From CANJBX01 sp035556735 (lineage in GTDB: Bacteria > Pseudomonadota > Alphaproteobacteria > Rhizobiales > Xanthobacteraceae): 64,000 nt of DNA. The stretch spans positions 1 to 64,000 of the forward strand of contig DATMFF010000009.1 of the NCBI GenBank assembly GCA_035556735.1, in the 5' to 3' direction. Shown piece by piece: positions 43,534-52,092 of the stretch; the stretch's first letter is position 1, and each line of letters starts with the position of its first letter. Below the pieces are notes generated by a model, which did not search any database, had not been told where the DNA came from, and was given only the letters and a program-made list of their open reading frames with translations. The position numbers were made by a program, and so were the translations under genes.

Positions 43534-46293
43534 TCACTCGGCTGGAGTTGATGCAGGCCGCAGGGGAGTGACGGAAGCGATCCGGCGCTCGACGTCGTGG
43601 AGAAGGCCGCCGCGCCGCGTGTAGTAGAACCAGGTGATGACGAGGCAGGTGACGTAGAAGACGAGGAAGCCCCACAGCGCGAACTCGACGCCGCCGGTCA
43701 TCTGGATCGACGTTCCATAGGATTTCGGGATGAAGAAGGCTCCGAAGGCGGCGATCGCGGAAGTGAAGCCGGTGATCGCGGCCGATTCCTTCTCCGCTTG
43801 CCGCAGCCGCGTCGCGGTATCGGCGGTCGGCATCAGGCGGTCCATCTCCTTGCGCATGATGTTGGGGATCATCTGGAATGTCGATGCGTTGCCGACGCCG
43901 GTGGCGAAGAACAGCACGAGGAACATCGCGAAGAATCCCCAGAACGCGTAAGGCTGGCCCTTGAGGCCGAGGAAGTAGAGGACGCCCAGCACGCCGGCGA
44001 TCATCAGTACGAACACGCCGAGGGTGACGCGCCCGCCGCCCCAGCGGTCGGAGATCCAGCCCGTGGCCGAGCGTGACAGTGCTCCGACCAGCGGGCCGAG
44101 GAACACGAAGGGCAGCGCATTGACCTCGGGGAACTGCGTCTTGGCGAGCAGCGGGAAGCCGGCGGAGTAGCCGATGAACGAGCCGAAGGTGCCGGTGTAG
44201 AGCCAGCACATCAGCCAGTTGTGCTTGCGCTGGAAGATCACCGCCTGCTCGGAGAAGGAAGCCTTGGCGGAGGCGATGTCGTTCATGCCAAACCAAGCGG
44301 CGAAGGCACTGGCGGCGATGAACGGCACCCAGATGAAGCCGGCGTTCTGCAGCCAGAGCGGAACCTCGCCCGTGCCGTCCTTGACCATCACCGGATCGCC
44401 GCCGAGCCAGCCGAACACGCCGGCGGTGATGGCGATCGGGACCAGGAACTGCACGACGCTGACGCCGAGGTTGCCGAGGCCGGCATTGAGCGCGAGGGCA
44501 TTGCCCTTCTCGGCGCGCGGGAAGAAGAACGAGATGTTGGCCATGGAGGAGGCGAAGTTGCCGCCGCCGAGGCCGCACAGCAGCGCGAGGCCGAGGAACA
44601 CGAAGTAGGGCGTTCCGGGCGACTGCACTGCGTAACCGATACCGACCGCCGGGATCATCAGCGACCAGGTCGCGAGCGTGGTCCAGAGCCGGCCGCCGAA
44701 GATCGGCACCATGAAGGAGTAGAAGATACGCAGTACCGCGCCGGAGATGCCGGGCAGCGCGGCGAGCCAGAACAACTGGTCGGTGGTGAACTGGAATCCG
44801 ACCGTGGGCAGCTTGGCCACCACGACCGACCACACCTGCCAGACCGCGAAGGAGAGCAGCAGCGCGGGGATTGAGAGCCACAGGTTGCGCCGCGCGACGG
44901 CGCGCCCGGTCGTGTCCCAGAATTCCCTGTCCTCGGGGCGCCAGTCCTGCAGCACCTTGCCCGAAAGCGCGCCGACGTGCTCGGGCTTGTGGATCTCCTC
45001 CATCTCGGGGAACTGCGGCAGCCGCTCGAGCGCCTCGCCCACGACGCCCCGTTCCATGTAGCGGATCGCCATGTGCATCCACAGCAGCGCGCCGGAGACG
45101 AGCAGGAACAGCAGCATGAAGCAGCTCGTCCACACGCCCGTAAGGTCGTTGAGCGCGCCGAAGGCGATCGGCAGCACGGACCCGCCGAGGCCGCCGATCA
45201 TGCCGACGAGACCGCCGACCGAACCGACATTGTTGGGATAGTAGACGGGGATGTGCTTGTAGACCGCGGCCTTGCCCAGGCTCATGAAGAAGCCGAGGAC
45301 GAAGATCGTGACGATGAACGGCACCAGCCCGATCTCGAAGTGGAAGCTGATCGGGCCCTTGATGCCTTGCACGATGTAGTCGGTCGGCGGGTACGACAGG
45401 ATGAAGGTGCAGGCGACGGAGACGAGGAACGTCCAGTACATCACGCGCCGCGCGCCGTAGCGGTCGGACAGATGCCCGCCGTAGGCACGGAAGATGCTGG
45501 CCGGGATCGAGTAGGCCGCGCCGATCATGCCGGCGGTGGTGATCTCGACGCCATAGACGCCGATCAGGTAGCGCGGCAGCCACAGCGATAATGCGACGAA
45601 GGCCCCGAACACGAAGAAATAGTAGAGCGAGAAGCGCCAGACCTGGACGTTCTTGAGCGGCTCGAGCTCGAGCCAGGCGCTCTTGGGCTTCTCACCGCGC
45701 GCGCGGCGCTCGCGCAGCACGGGATCGTCCTTGGTCGTGAACCAGAACACGATCGCCATGACGGCGATGGCGGCCGCCCAGACCTGCGCGGTGGTCTGCC
45801 AGCCATAGGCAATGAGCACGAACGGCGCGACGAACTTGGTGACGGCAGCGCCGACGTTGCCGGCGCCGAAGATGCCGAGCGCAGTGCCCTGCTTCTGGGT
45901 GGGATACCAGCGCGAGACATAGGCGACACCGACCGCGAACGAACCGCCGGCGATGCCGACGCCGAGCGCGGCGATCAGCATTTGCGGATAGGTGGTGGCG
46001 TAGGACAGAAGGAACGTTGCGACCGCGGCCGACAGCATCACGGCGACGTAGACGAGGCGGCCGCCGTACTGATCGGTCCAGATGCCGAGTGCCAGCCGAA
46101 TCAGCGATCCTGTCAGGATCGGCGTTCCCACGAGCAGGCCGAACTGGGTCTCGTTGAGGCCGAGCTCCTGTTTGATGCGGATTCCGATGATCGCGAAGAT
46201 GGTCCACACCGCGAAGCAGACCGTGAAGGCCAGGGTGGACATCCACAGGGCGGTGCGTTGCTCGCCTGGACTGACGTCTGGACGCTCCGGCAT
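43534..46293 (-). CDS. narK: NarK1-NarK2 fused nitrate/nitrite transporter
   Basis: A 919-residue protein with two complete MFS domains in tandem, about 24 membrane helices. The first half (about 15-440) looks like NarK1 (nitrate/proton symport) and the second (about 485-910) like NarK2 (nitrate/nitrite antiport); both carry the nitrate-transporter glycine-rich signature (GNVGAAVTKFVAP; GNLGVSVVQFLVP). Two NarK types fused in one chain are known from Paracoccus. The frame is open to 46539, but the family start MPERPDVSPGEQRTALWMS is at 46293. First gene of the nar transcript. Confidence 0.95.
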   Translation of the reverse strand: MPERPDVSPGEQRTALWMSTLAFTVCFAVWTIFAIIGIRIKQELGLNETQFGLLVGTPILTGSLIRLALGIWTDQYGGRLVYVAVMLSAAVATFLLSYATTYPQMLIAALGVGIAGGSFAVGVAYVSRWYPTQKQGTALGIFGAGNVGAAVTKFVAPFVLIAYGWQTTAQVWAAAIAVMAIVFWFTTKDDPVLRERRARGEKPKSAWLELEPLKNVQVWRFSLYYFFVFGAFVALSLWLPRYLIGVYGVEITTAGMIGAAYSIPASIFRAYGGHLSDRYGARRVMYWTFLVSVACTFILSYPPTDYIVQGIKGPISFHFEIGLVPFIVTIFVLGFFMSLGKAAVYKHIPVYYPNNVGSVGGLVGMIGGLGGSVLPIAFGALNDLTGVWTSCFMLLFLLVSGALLWMHMAIRYMERGVVGEALERLPQFPEMEEIHKPEHVGALSGKVLQDWRPEDREFWDTTGRAVARRNLWLSIPALLLSFAVWQVWSVVVAKLPTVGFQFTTDQLFWLAALPGISGAVLRIFYSFMVPIFGGRLWTTLATWSLMIPAVGIGYAVQSPGTPYFVFLGLALLCGLGGGNFASSMANISFFFPRAEKGNALALNAGLGNLGVSVVQFLVPIAITAGVFGWLGGDPVMVKDGTGEVPLWLQNAGFIWVPFIAASAFAAWFGMNDIASAKASFSEQAVIFQRKHNWLMCWLYTGTFGSFIGYSAGFPLLAKTQFPEVNALPFVFLGPLVGALSRSATGWISDRWGGGRVTLGVFVLMIAGVLGVLYFLGLKGQPYAFWGFFAMFLVLFFATGVGNASTFQMIPNIMRKEMDRLMPTADTATRLRQAEKESAAITGFTSAIAAFGAFFIPKSYGTSIQMTGGVEFALWGFLVFYVTCLVITWFYYTRRGGLLHDVERRIASVTPLRPASTPAE

Positions 46294-46521
46294 GGATGTT
46301 CCCCGTATCGGTTTCGCAGTGCGAGACGAAGAACAACCGATCCACTGGCGCGGTGCTTTGCGGTGAGTCAAATCGCGCCAGCAATACTGTCGAAATCGAG
46401 GAAATACTGAATTGCTCAAGTTGAATTTGGTGTTTGACTGAACGCACTCAATCAATTGATGATTATCAAGTTTGCATGCGCTCCTCGGTCTAAACATGCG
46501 CATGTGACGCCAGGAGTTTCG
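46294..46521. promoter_or_regulatory. Divergent narK/crp-fnr intergenic region
   Basis: 228 bases, clearly more A/T-rich than the flanks, that must hold the promoters of the nar unit and the Crp/Fnr gene. It contains the FNR-type site at 46456-46469. An AGGAG ribosome site for the regulator is at 46512-46516. Confidence 0.7.
46456..46469. promoter_or_regulatory. FNR/NNR-type binding site TTGAT-N4-ATCAA
   Basis: TTGATGATTATCAA is a perfect match to the FNR-family consensus. It overlaps a second dyad, ATCAATTGAT (46451-46460). It is centred about 60 bases before the regulator's ATG and 170 bases from the narK ATG. The divergent regulator has the E-x-x-S-R recognition-helix pattern expected to read TTGAT. 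Confidence 0.85.
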
Positions 46522-47211
46522 ATGCGCAGCGCCGACCAACAGCTCATCCGCGAGCTCTCAGTGTTTCGAGAGATGAAGCAGGAGAATTTCGACGCACTGC
46601 TCAGCGCCGCCTACTTCCAGCGCTTTCCGGAAGGCGTGACGCTCATCCACGAGGGCGACCTCCCGGATTTTCTGCACATCGTGGTGGAGGGGATGGTCGA
46701 GTTGTTCGGCGCGTGCGGCGAGCGCCAGACGACGCTCGATGTCATCCGCCCGGTGACGACCTTCATTCTCGCGGCGGTCATCCGCGACGACGTCTATCTC
46801 AAGTCGGCACGCACGCTGGCGCCCTCGCAGATCCTGATGATTCCGGCAACCGCGGTGCGCGAGGTGTTCGATCGCGATGCCGCGTTCGCGCGCGCGGTCG
46901 TGGGCGAGCTCGCCGACCGCTATCGCTGCGTGGTGCGCGAGCTCAAGAACCAGAAGCTGCGCACCGGCCTCGAGCGGCTCGCCGCGTGGATCCTGCAGGC
47001 GGAGCGGCAGCAGGGCGGTGACGGACGCGTGCGTCTGACCTACGACAAGCGCACGCTCGCCTCGCAGCTCGGCATGACGGCGGAGAACCTGTCGCGCAAC
47101 CTGGCCGCGCTCGCTCAGCACGGAGTCTCAAGTCGCGGGCGCGAGATCATCATCGGCAATCGCGATGCGCTGGAGACCTGCGCGCGGCCGGATGCATTGA
47201 TCGACGCTTAG
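46522..47211 (+). CDS. Crp/Fnr-family regulator of the nar unit (NarR/NNR type)
   Basis: A 229-residue protein with a cyclic-nucleotide-like sensor domain (about 20-140) and a C-terminal winged helix (TLASQLGMTAENLSRNLAAL, about 175-195). The recognition helix has E-N-L-S-R, the FNR pattern. It lacks the N-terminal Cys cluster of oxygen-sensing FNR, so it probably responds to nitrate/nitrite or NO, as NarR and NNR do. Divergent from narK with a perfect FNR-type site between. Start at 46522 has AGGAG upstream. The stop codon runs into the palindromic repeat. Confidence 0.9.
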   Translation: MRSADQQLIRELSVFREMKQENFDALLSAAYFQRFPEGVTLIHEGDLPDFLHIVVEGMVELFGACGERQTTLDVIRPVTTFILAAVIRDDVYLKSARTLAPSQILMIPATAVREVFDRDAAFARAVVGELADRYRCVVRELKNQKLRTGLERLAAWILQAERQQGGDGRVRLTYDKRTLASQLGMTAENLSRNLAALAQHGVSSRGREIIIGNRDALETCARPDALIDA

Positions 47212-47259
47212 AGCATGATCCCGAAAAGTGGGATCCGGCTTTTGGAAAAGGCCGTGCTC
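47211..47259. repeat. Palindromic intergenic repeat, copy 2 (decayed)
   Basis: Starts GAGCATGATCCCGAAAAG exactly like the copy at 8485 and ends GTGCTC, but the right arm has changed (GCCGTGCTC instead of GATCATGCTC). It begins on the last base of the Crp/Fnr stop codon and lies between convergent genes, as the first copy does. Confidence 0.75.
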
Positions 47260-47276
47260 AACGACGCGACAAGCGG

Positions 47277-48191
47277 TCAGTAATCCCAGAAGGCCGGCAC
47301 CCACCGGAACAGGTCCCCGGCGGGGGCAACCCGGCCGAGGGAAGGAAACGGCAGGTGAGTGGCGACCAGCGGCTCGCCGGTCGCCGCCAGCTCGCGCAGG
47401 AGACGGATCCGAACGCGGGTTGCCTCCTCTGGGTCGTGCTCGAAGCCGTTGTGCCATTCGGGATGGTCGAACGAGACCGGGAACACGGCGTCGGCCGCGA
47501 ACGTCAGCCGGTCGCCGCCGGACGCCAGGCGGACGACGCTGTGGCCGGGGGTGTGGCCGCCGGTGCGGCGCACGACCACACCGGGCGCCACCTCATGCTC
47601 GTCCTCGAATGTCCGCAACTGGCCATGATACTCGTCCAGGAACCGCCTGGACGCTCGCCGAGCCACCTCCACGAGCGCCGGCGGCATGCCGGTGCGGGAG
47701 AAATCGGGCGACGCCCAGAAGCTGGCCTCCGCGGCCGCCGCGTGGATGCGCAGGTCCGGACGCAGACGGTCCCTCACGCCGTCGAGCAGCAGTCCGCCGA
47801 CGTGATCGAAGTGCATGTGGGTCAGCACAACGTCGGTCACGGACGGAAGATCGATGCCTGCGGCCTCCAGTCGATGGACCAGCCGTCCGGCCCGCGGGAA
47901 GTCCGGGACCTCCACCCCCAGCCCACTGTCGATGAGGATGGTCTGCCCGCCGCTGCGCACCGCGACCGCGTTCAGCGCCCAATCGAACGCCTCCCGCGAC
48001 AGGAACCTGTCGTCCAGCCAAGCCCCTCGGACAACCGGATCGGCGTTGGTGGCCATCGACTCTGCCGGCGGCGTGACCACTCCATCGCTGATCACCACCA
48101 CGTCGATGTCGCCGATCCGCAGCGCGTAGCGCGACGGAACCAGCTCATCGGGCTCCGATCTACCGGGGTATGAGGCGACGTCCGGGCTCAT
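47277..48191 (-). CDS. Metallo-beta-lactamase fold hydrolase
   Basis: A 304-residue MBL-fold protein with the metal motif HMHFDH in LTHMHFDHVGGLL, later ligand positions in GGHTPGHSVV and FAADAVFP, and a final His in VATHLPFP. The family includes lactonases and related esterases; no signal peptide is visible, so it is probably cytoplasmic. The start at 48191 (MSPDVASYPG) follows an AGGAGA site; the longer frame to 48227 is less likely. Convergent with the Crp/Fnr gene across the repeat. Substrate not predictable. Confidence 0.88.
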   Translation of the reverse strand: MSPDVASYPGRSEPDELVPSRYALRIGDIDVVVISDGVVTPPAESMATNADPVVRGAWLDDRFLSREAFDWALNAVAVRSGGQTILIDSGLGVEVPDFPRAGRLVHRLEAAGIDLPSVTDVVLTHMHFDHVGGLLLDGVRDRLRPDLRIHAAAAEASFWASPDFSRTGMPPALVEVARRASRRFLDEYHGQLRTFEDEHEVAPGVVVRRTGGHTPGHSVVRLASGGDRLTFAADAVFPVSFDHPEWHNGFEHDPEEATRVRIRLLRELAATGEPLVATHLPFPSLGRVAPAGDLFRWVPAFWDY

Positions 48192-48472
48192 GTTTCTCTC
48201 CTGTGGGTCCGCCGGCTGACGCGGCACCGGGGGACGCTAGGATGAGGCGTGTTCGTCGGTCGATTGGACCATTGTGCACCACGGAAAAATCGCCACTCGA
48301 TTGTGCGAAAAAGTCCGAGGTATCGTCGTGCGCCCGATGGGTCGGGATGACGCGTCAGTCATGTCTGCGACATGCTCGGGGATGTGTCCGGGCTGGCACT
48401 TCGCGGGTGACGACAGTGGGAATTGGGCGGGCTTAAATTCAGCCCGTGCAGCGCCTGCGGCCCGATGCGATC

Positions 48473-49705
48473 CTACGTGCCGACGACGAAGCAGCAGCTC
48501 GTGGTGCTGCTGCCGCCGATATTGAGCGTTGCGACCTTGCGCGCGCCTGCGACCTGGTAGTCGCCGCACTCGCCCATCACCTGCTTGGCGGCGTCGAGCA
48601 CCATGCGCGTGCCGGTGGCGCCGACCGGGTGGCCGAGTCCGATCAGCCCGCCGCTCGGATTGATCGGCAGCTTGCCGTCGAAGGCGACGGTGCCATCCTC
48701 GATGGCCTTCCAGCTTTCGCCCGGCGCGGTGATGCCGAAGTGATCGATCGCCATGTACTCCGTCATCGAGAAGCAGTCGTGGGTCTCGATGGCGTCGAGC
48801 TCGAACACGTCGGCGATGCCGGCGCGGCCGAACGCATCCTGGATGGTGTCGCGCACGTGCGGCAGCACGTAGGGCTTGCCGCGGCTGTTGGCGATCTTGT
48901 CCTTGAACAGGATGGTCGCGCTGCGATGGCCCCAGCCGAGGATGCGCGGCACGCTCTCGAGCGCGATGCCGCGCCGCTTCGCCCATTGCGCGGCATAGTC
49001 GCGCGAGGCGAGGAAGAGCGCGGCCGCACCGTCGGTCACCTGGGCGCAGTCGTTGCGCCGCACGCGGCCCTCGATGCGTGGGTTGGCCTCGTCGTCCTGC
49101 GAGAACGACTTCGGCCCGTAGACCCATGACCGCGTCTGCGCATTGGGGTTGCGCTTGGCGTTGGCGAGATTGATCTCCGAGATGCGCGCGACGTGGCGAT
49201 AATCGATGCCGTAGCGCTCGTCGTACACATCGGTGAGATCGCTGAAGGCGCGCGGCCACAGATAGGTGGCATCGACGAACTCGTGGCCGGTGCGCGCAGC
49301 CGTGGCGAGATATTGTCCGGCGATCTTCGCCGGCACGTTGCGCATGTATTCGACGCCGAGCACGCAGGCGAGGCCATAGCGCCCGGCCTCGATCTCGGCG
49401 GCGGCGCCGAGCACGGCGAGGCTGCCGGACGCGCAGGCCGCCTCATGGCGTCCCGAAGGACGGCCGTCGAACTCCGGCTTCATGGCGGCGAACAGGCCGC
49501 CGAGGATGCCCTGGTTGCAGAACAGCTCCGCCGCGAAGTTGCCGATGTGCGCCGTCTCGATCTCGGCGGGCTCGATCGCGCAGTGGCCGAGCGCCCCCTC
49601 GACGGCGTCCTCCATCAGCGCGGCGATATCCTTGTTGTCGCGGCTGTAGTTGCGCGCGAAGTCGGTCTGGTAGCCGCCGAGAACGAAGACGTCCTTGTCC
49701 GACAT
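48473..49705 (-). CDS. SCP2-type thiolase (acetyl-CoA acetyltransferase family)
   Basis: A 410-residue thiolase of the SCPx/SCP2-like branch. The nucleophilic Cys lies in HEAACASGSLAV near residue 92, and the C-terminal GLGHPVGATGTRM supplies the catalytic His. The final conserved cysteine region of classic thiolases is diverged (SSTTSCCF). Such thiolases cleave or form 3-ketoacyl-CoA, often with an adjacent OB-fold DUF35 partner; none is present here. Separated by 281 bases from the MBL gene upstream of which it lies on the same strand. Confidence 0.9.
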   Translation of the reverse strand: MSDKDVFVLGGYQTDFARNYSRDNKDIAALMEDAVEGALGHCAIEPAEIETAHIGNFAAELFCNQGILGGLFAAMKPEFDGRPSGRHEAACASGSLAVLGAAAEIEAGRYGLACVLGVEYMRNVPAKIAGQYLATAARTGHEFVDATYLWPRAFSDLTDVYDERYGIDYRHVARISEINLANAKRNPNAQTRSWVYGPKSFSQDDEANPRIEGRVRRNDCAQVTDGAAALFLASRDYAAQWAKRRGIALESVPRILGWGHRSATILFKDKIANSRGKPYVLPHVRDTIQDAFGRAGIADVFELDAIETHDCFSMTEYMAIDHFGITAPGESWKAIEDGTVAFDGKLPINPSGGLIGLGHPVGATGTRMVLDAAKQVMGECGDYQVAGARKVATLNIGGSSTTSCCFVVGT

Positions 49706-49883
49706 GAGGCCTCCCGGACGCGCGTGCGGCCGCGCGGATCACCATCATCTTGTGTCTTCCGGCCGCAAACGCAAGCGCGGGCCCGATCACGCAATCCTTG
49801 AAATTGCGGCCCCTGGTTGTGGTAGAAATTCGTGGCGTAAGACAAGGGCCGCGCCTGGGGCAGCGGGGGTTTGGGGGCATTTC

Positions 49884-50063
49884 ATGTGGCGGGGAATTGT
49901 GGCCGGGGCAGCGATGCTGCTCGCCGGCTGCGCGTCGATCACGCGCGGAACGCAAAGCCAGGTTCAGATCACGTGGCCGCCCTTCAACTCAGCTCGCGCT
50001 CGCGACAGCTTGATTCCGTTCGCGGAGCTAGGTGCGCTGCCTGAGTTCCTCCAGGAGAAATGA
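49884..50063 (+). pseudogene. 5' part of an interrupted lipoprotein gene
   Basis: Starts MWRGIVAGAAMLLAGCASIT, a signal peptide with lipobox ending at Cys16, then RGTQSQVQIT. After residue 30 the sequence changes character (WPPFNSARARDSL) and stops at residue 59. The first 30 residues match the start of a small alphaproteobacterial lipoprotein family that normally continues with a Pro/Gly-type PEGA-like segment and then VKTQ-AGFAGN-GGVVG. Those later blocks appear 2.1 kb further on at 52123. I read this as a disrupted gene, from memory of the family. Confidence 0.65.
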
Positions 50064-50149
50064 TGTCGATGCAGGAGTAGAAGTATTTAAGCGGCTGGTC
50101 TTAGGAGCTTTCTAGCGGGAAACTTCCTCGGACTTGGGGACGAGAGCCA

Positions 50150-50248
50150 GTGTTCGACGACCCTCACGGGAGCATAAGAGTCGCCAAATATCTGCGGGCG
50201 ATTATCGACGGATTGAAAAGGATGCTGCGCAACCCTAGGATGTTCTAG
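50150..50248 (+). CDS. Possible 32-residue ORF upstream of the unknown 296-residue gene
   Basis: GTG-started frame reading MFDDPHGSIRVAKYLRAIID and ending in RMLRNPRMF. It is basic and possibly amphipathic, with a stop that lies in the ribosome-binding region of the next gene (50257). No family is recognised and no strong ribosome site is seen; it may be a leader or chance frame. Confidence 0.25.
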   Translation: MFDDPHGSIRVAKYLRAIIDGLKRMLRNPRMF

Positions 50249-50256
50249 GGGGACTA

Positions 50257-51147
50257 ATGACCAATCTTTTGTTGAGCCGGTTAGAAGGCCCGCGAGCCGT
50301 CGTCCATTTTGGCGGCACTGGAAGTATCAACACCTATACGTTCGCTCAGTCTTTGCTTGGCTTTACTGCCACTACGATCGCAGTGAACCATGTAATCAAT
50401 CCCGGCGAAGCTATCGAAATTGTCATCGAGGCGGACGCTTCAGGAAGTTACCGGGCTGTCCTTCGCTGGGTTCGCAAAAGGGACGTGAGCGGATTTTTTT
50501 CCGACGGGGCCACCCAAATTTTGTGGGGTGTGGTTGGTGCGCTGATCTACGATCAAATAATAAATTCGGATCCAAAACCGAATATCACGGTGAACACTAG
50601 CGAAGTGATCATCGTGACGGGCGGCGACCGCGTCATTATTCCTCGACAGGTGTATGCAGCCGCCAAGAACGCCGAGAAAAGCCCCGACGTTCAAAGGGGG
50701 CTTGCGCGCACGTTCGCCCCGCTTGAGGCAAACCCTGGCGTAACAGACTTCGGATTGACGGGAAGTGTAAGCGACGACAAACCGCTTGTGCAGGTCCCGC
50801 GGGATCGTTTCGCGACGCTTACTCGTCGTACGCTGGTTTCCGAACTCCAATCTCAGCGGAGCAGGCAGCACACGGAAACTGCGCGGGTGCTTATTCTGAA
50901 AGCATGGGTGAACCACAAGAAGCGAAAGTGGACGTTTGAATGGAACGGAGTTCCGGTATCAGCGCCAATCGTTGACGAAGAGTTCTTGGATAAGATCGAA
51001 CGACGGGAATATCTAATCGGCGCAGGAGACGCGCTAGATGTTGAAATTACGGTACTGCAGAACTACGACGCCAAACTGAAATTGTATGTGAACGACCAGC
51101 GGTCCTATCTCATAACCAGGGTAATTGAAGTTGTTCCTCGCACCTAA
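50257..51147 (+). CDS. Unknown 296-residue protein in the insertion
   Basis: I do not recognise a characterised family. The N-terminal part (VVHFGGTGSINTYTFAQSLLGF) forms an alpha/beta unit, followed by a single hydrophobic segment ILWGVVGALIYDQII near residues 88-102 and a beta-rich C-terminal half (about 155-296) ending YLITRVIEVVPRT. The layout recalls uncharacterised proteins from phage and defence-rich regions that begin with an xFxGG..xxxFAxSLxG motif, but that is a weak memory. AGGGGGA precedes the ATG. Codon use is more A/T-rich than in the flanks, pointing to recent transfer. Confidence 0.75.
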   Translation: MTNLLLSRLEGPRAVVHFGGTGSINTYTFAQSLLGFTATTIAVNHVINPGEAIEIVIEADASGSYRAVLRWVRKRDVSGFFSDGATQILWGVVGALIYDQIINSDPKPNITVNTSEVIIVTGGDRVIIPRQVYAAAKNAEKSPDVQRGLARTFAPLEANPGVTDFGLTGSVSDDKPLVQVPRDRFATLTRRTLVSELQSQRSRQHTETARVLILKAWVNHKKRKWTFEWNGVPVSAPIVDEEFLDKIERREYLIGAGDALDVEITVLQNYDAKLKLYVNDQRSYLITRVIEVVPRT

Positions 51148-51285
51148 GCTAAGCGGTCCGCAAAGAAAATCGAGCTTCGTCAATCGCATCTGCGACGACG
51201 AGAAAACGAGTATGCGATCTTACTGCTAAGGAGTACGTCCTATCACTACTGCGCGGTCGAGAGGCCAACGGTTGAAGCTTGGATG

Positions 51286-51314
51286 TTGGCTGGCTCCTGG
51301 GCCGCTTCTACAAT
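51286..51314 (+). promoter_or_regulatory. Candidate sigma-70 promoter for the GYF_2 gene
   Basis: TTGGCT (51286-51291) and TACAAT (51309-51314) with 17-base spacing, 65 bases before the GTG at 51380. The good spacing and near-consensus -10 support an own promoter inside the insertion. Confidence 0.5.
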
Positions 51315-51379
51315 CAACACATAAAAGGGCGGTCTGATTGCCGCTTGAACCGCCAACCGACGTACTGAGAGGAATCACT

Positions 51380-51961
51380 GTGTCTGACTCTTGGTATTAC
51401 GTCGAGCGCGGTGAAACCAAAGGGCCGGTAAGCCTCGATGAACTGCGGAGATATCTGGGAGCTTTATCGGATTGGCGCGCAGTATTAGTCTGGAAAGAAG
51501 GCTTCGAAGACTGGAAAGCTGCGGGCTCGTCTATTTTTCCTCCGCCCGTGCGGCAGTCTAAAGCGCGGAATCTGCCGGCTCCTCGGTCCGCCATATCGCG
51601 AGACGAAGGCAGTCCACGAAATGACATAGAAGAACCGAAGGGGCAGAAGCCGTCCTGGATCAAGCGCGCAGTGTTGCTTGTGGCTCCAATTTTCGCGGCG
51701 ATAGTCGCGGGAGTTGTGGCCAAAACTGCAGTGAAGGAGGCTATGGCTCCCTCTAGCGCGCAACTTGATACTGCAATCGAGAGAGCGTTAGCGCAACTCG
51801 AAGCTGAAACGCGTCCGACTCTTCCAAAGAAAGTCGACAACGTGACGACCTGGATTTCGCTCTCGCATGAAGGGCGAAAAGTCATCTACGGGCATCGTAT
51901 CGAGCTCGCAAGATCAGAACTCGATTGGGCCCTGTTCAACGGAAAATCAAAGCGGTCATGA
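51380..51961 (+). CDS. GYF_2/DUF4339-domain membrane protein (5' part of a frame-broken gene)
   Basis: A 193-residue protein. The N-terminal GYF_2 (DUF4339) domain is clear: WYYVERGETKGPVSLDELRR and WKEGFEDWKAAG (about 4-55). A Pro/Ser-rich linker, one membrane helix (VLLVAPIFAAIVAGVVAK, about 100-117) and a soluble domain starting LPKKVDNVTTW follow. The GTG at 51380 has GAGAGGA six bases upstream. The C-terminal domain normally continues to a VC..M..GxxYxYxYxDKxG end; here that end lies in another frame (51958-52092), so the gene looks frameshifted near an AAAA run at about 51940. Confidence 0.7.
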   Translation: MSDSWYYVERGETKGPVSLDELRRYLGALSDWRAVLVWKEGFEDWKAAGSSIFPPPVRQSKARNLPAPRSAISRDEGSPRNDIEEPKGQKPSWIKRAVLLVAPIFAAIVAGVVAKTAVKEAMAPSSAQLDTAIERALAQLEAETRPTLPKKVDNVTTWISLSHEGRKVIYGHRIELARSELDWALFNGKSKRS

Positions 51962-52092
51962 GCGACAAGGTCTGCAGAACTGACGCCATGAGGAAGATGC
52001 TGCGACTGGGCGGCTCATATCGTTATGTTTATTCCGACAAGAACGGCGAACCTTTGGGCCAGATTGACATTTTCAGCGGTGACTGCCCCTAA
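51958..52092 (+). pseudogene. 3' fragment of the frame-broken GYF_2 gene
   Basis: 44 codons overlapping the previous stop by ATGA: MSDKVCRTDAMRKMLRLGG, then YRYVYSDKNGEPLGQIDIF and a final Cys. This matches the usual end of the C-terminal domain begun in the upstream frame. Reading through in this frame from the A-run gives KIKAVMSDKVC without a stop. A one-base indel, programmed slippage or a separate coupled ORF are possible; a frameshift is the simplest. Confidence 0.55.

Noticed and set aside
39810..43571. A 1253-codon open frame on the plus strand opposite narG
   Set aside because: It mirrors narG almost exactly, has no family motif and reflects high G+C codon bias keeping the antisense frame open.
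43526..45583. A 685-codon minus-strand frame inside narK
   Set aside because: An out-of-frame shadow of the NarK fusion, Arg/His-rich and without transmembrane character.
50064..50256. Transposase or integrase remnant at the left end of the insertion
   Set aside because: All frames were checked by eye; none shows a DDE, HUH or tyrosine-recombinase motif.
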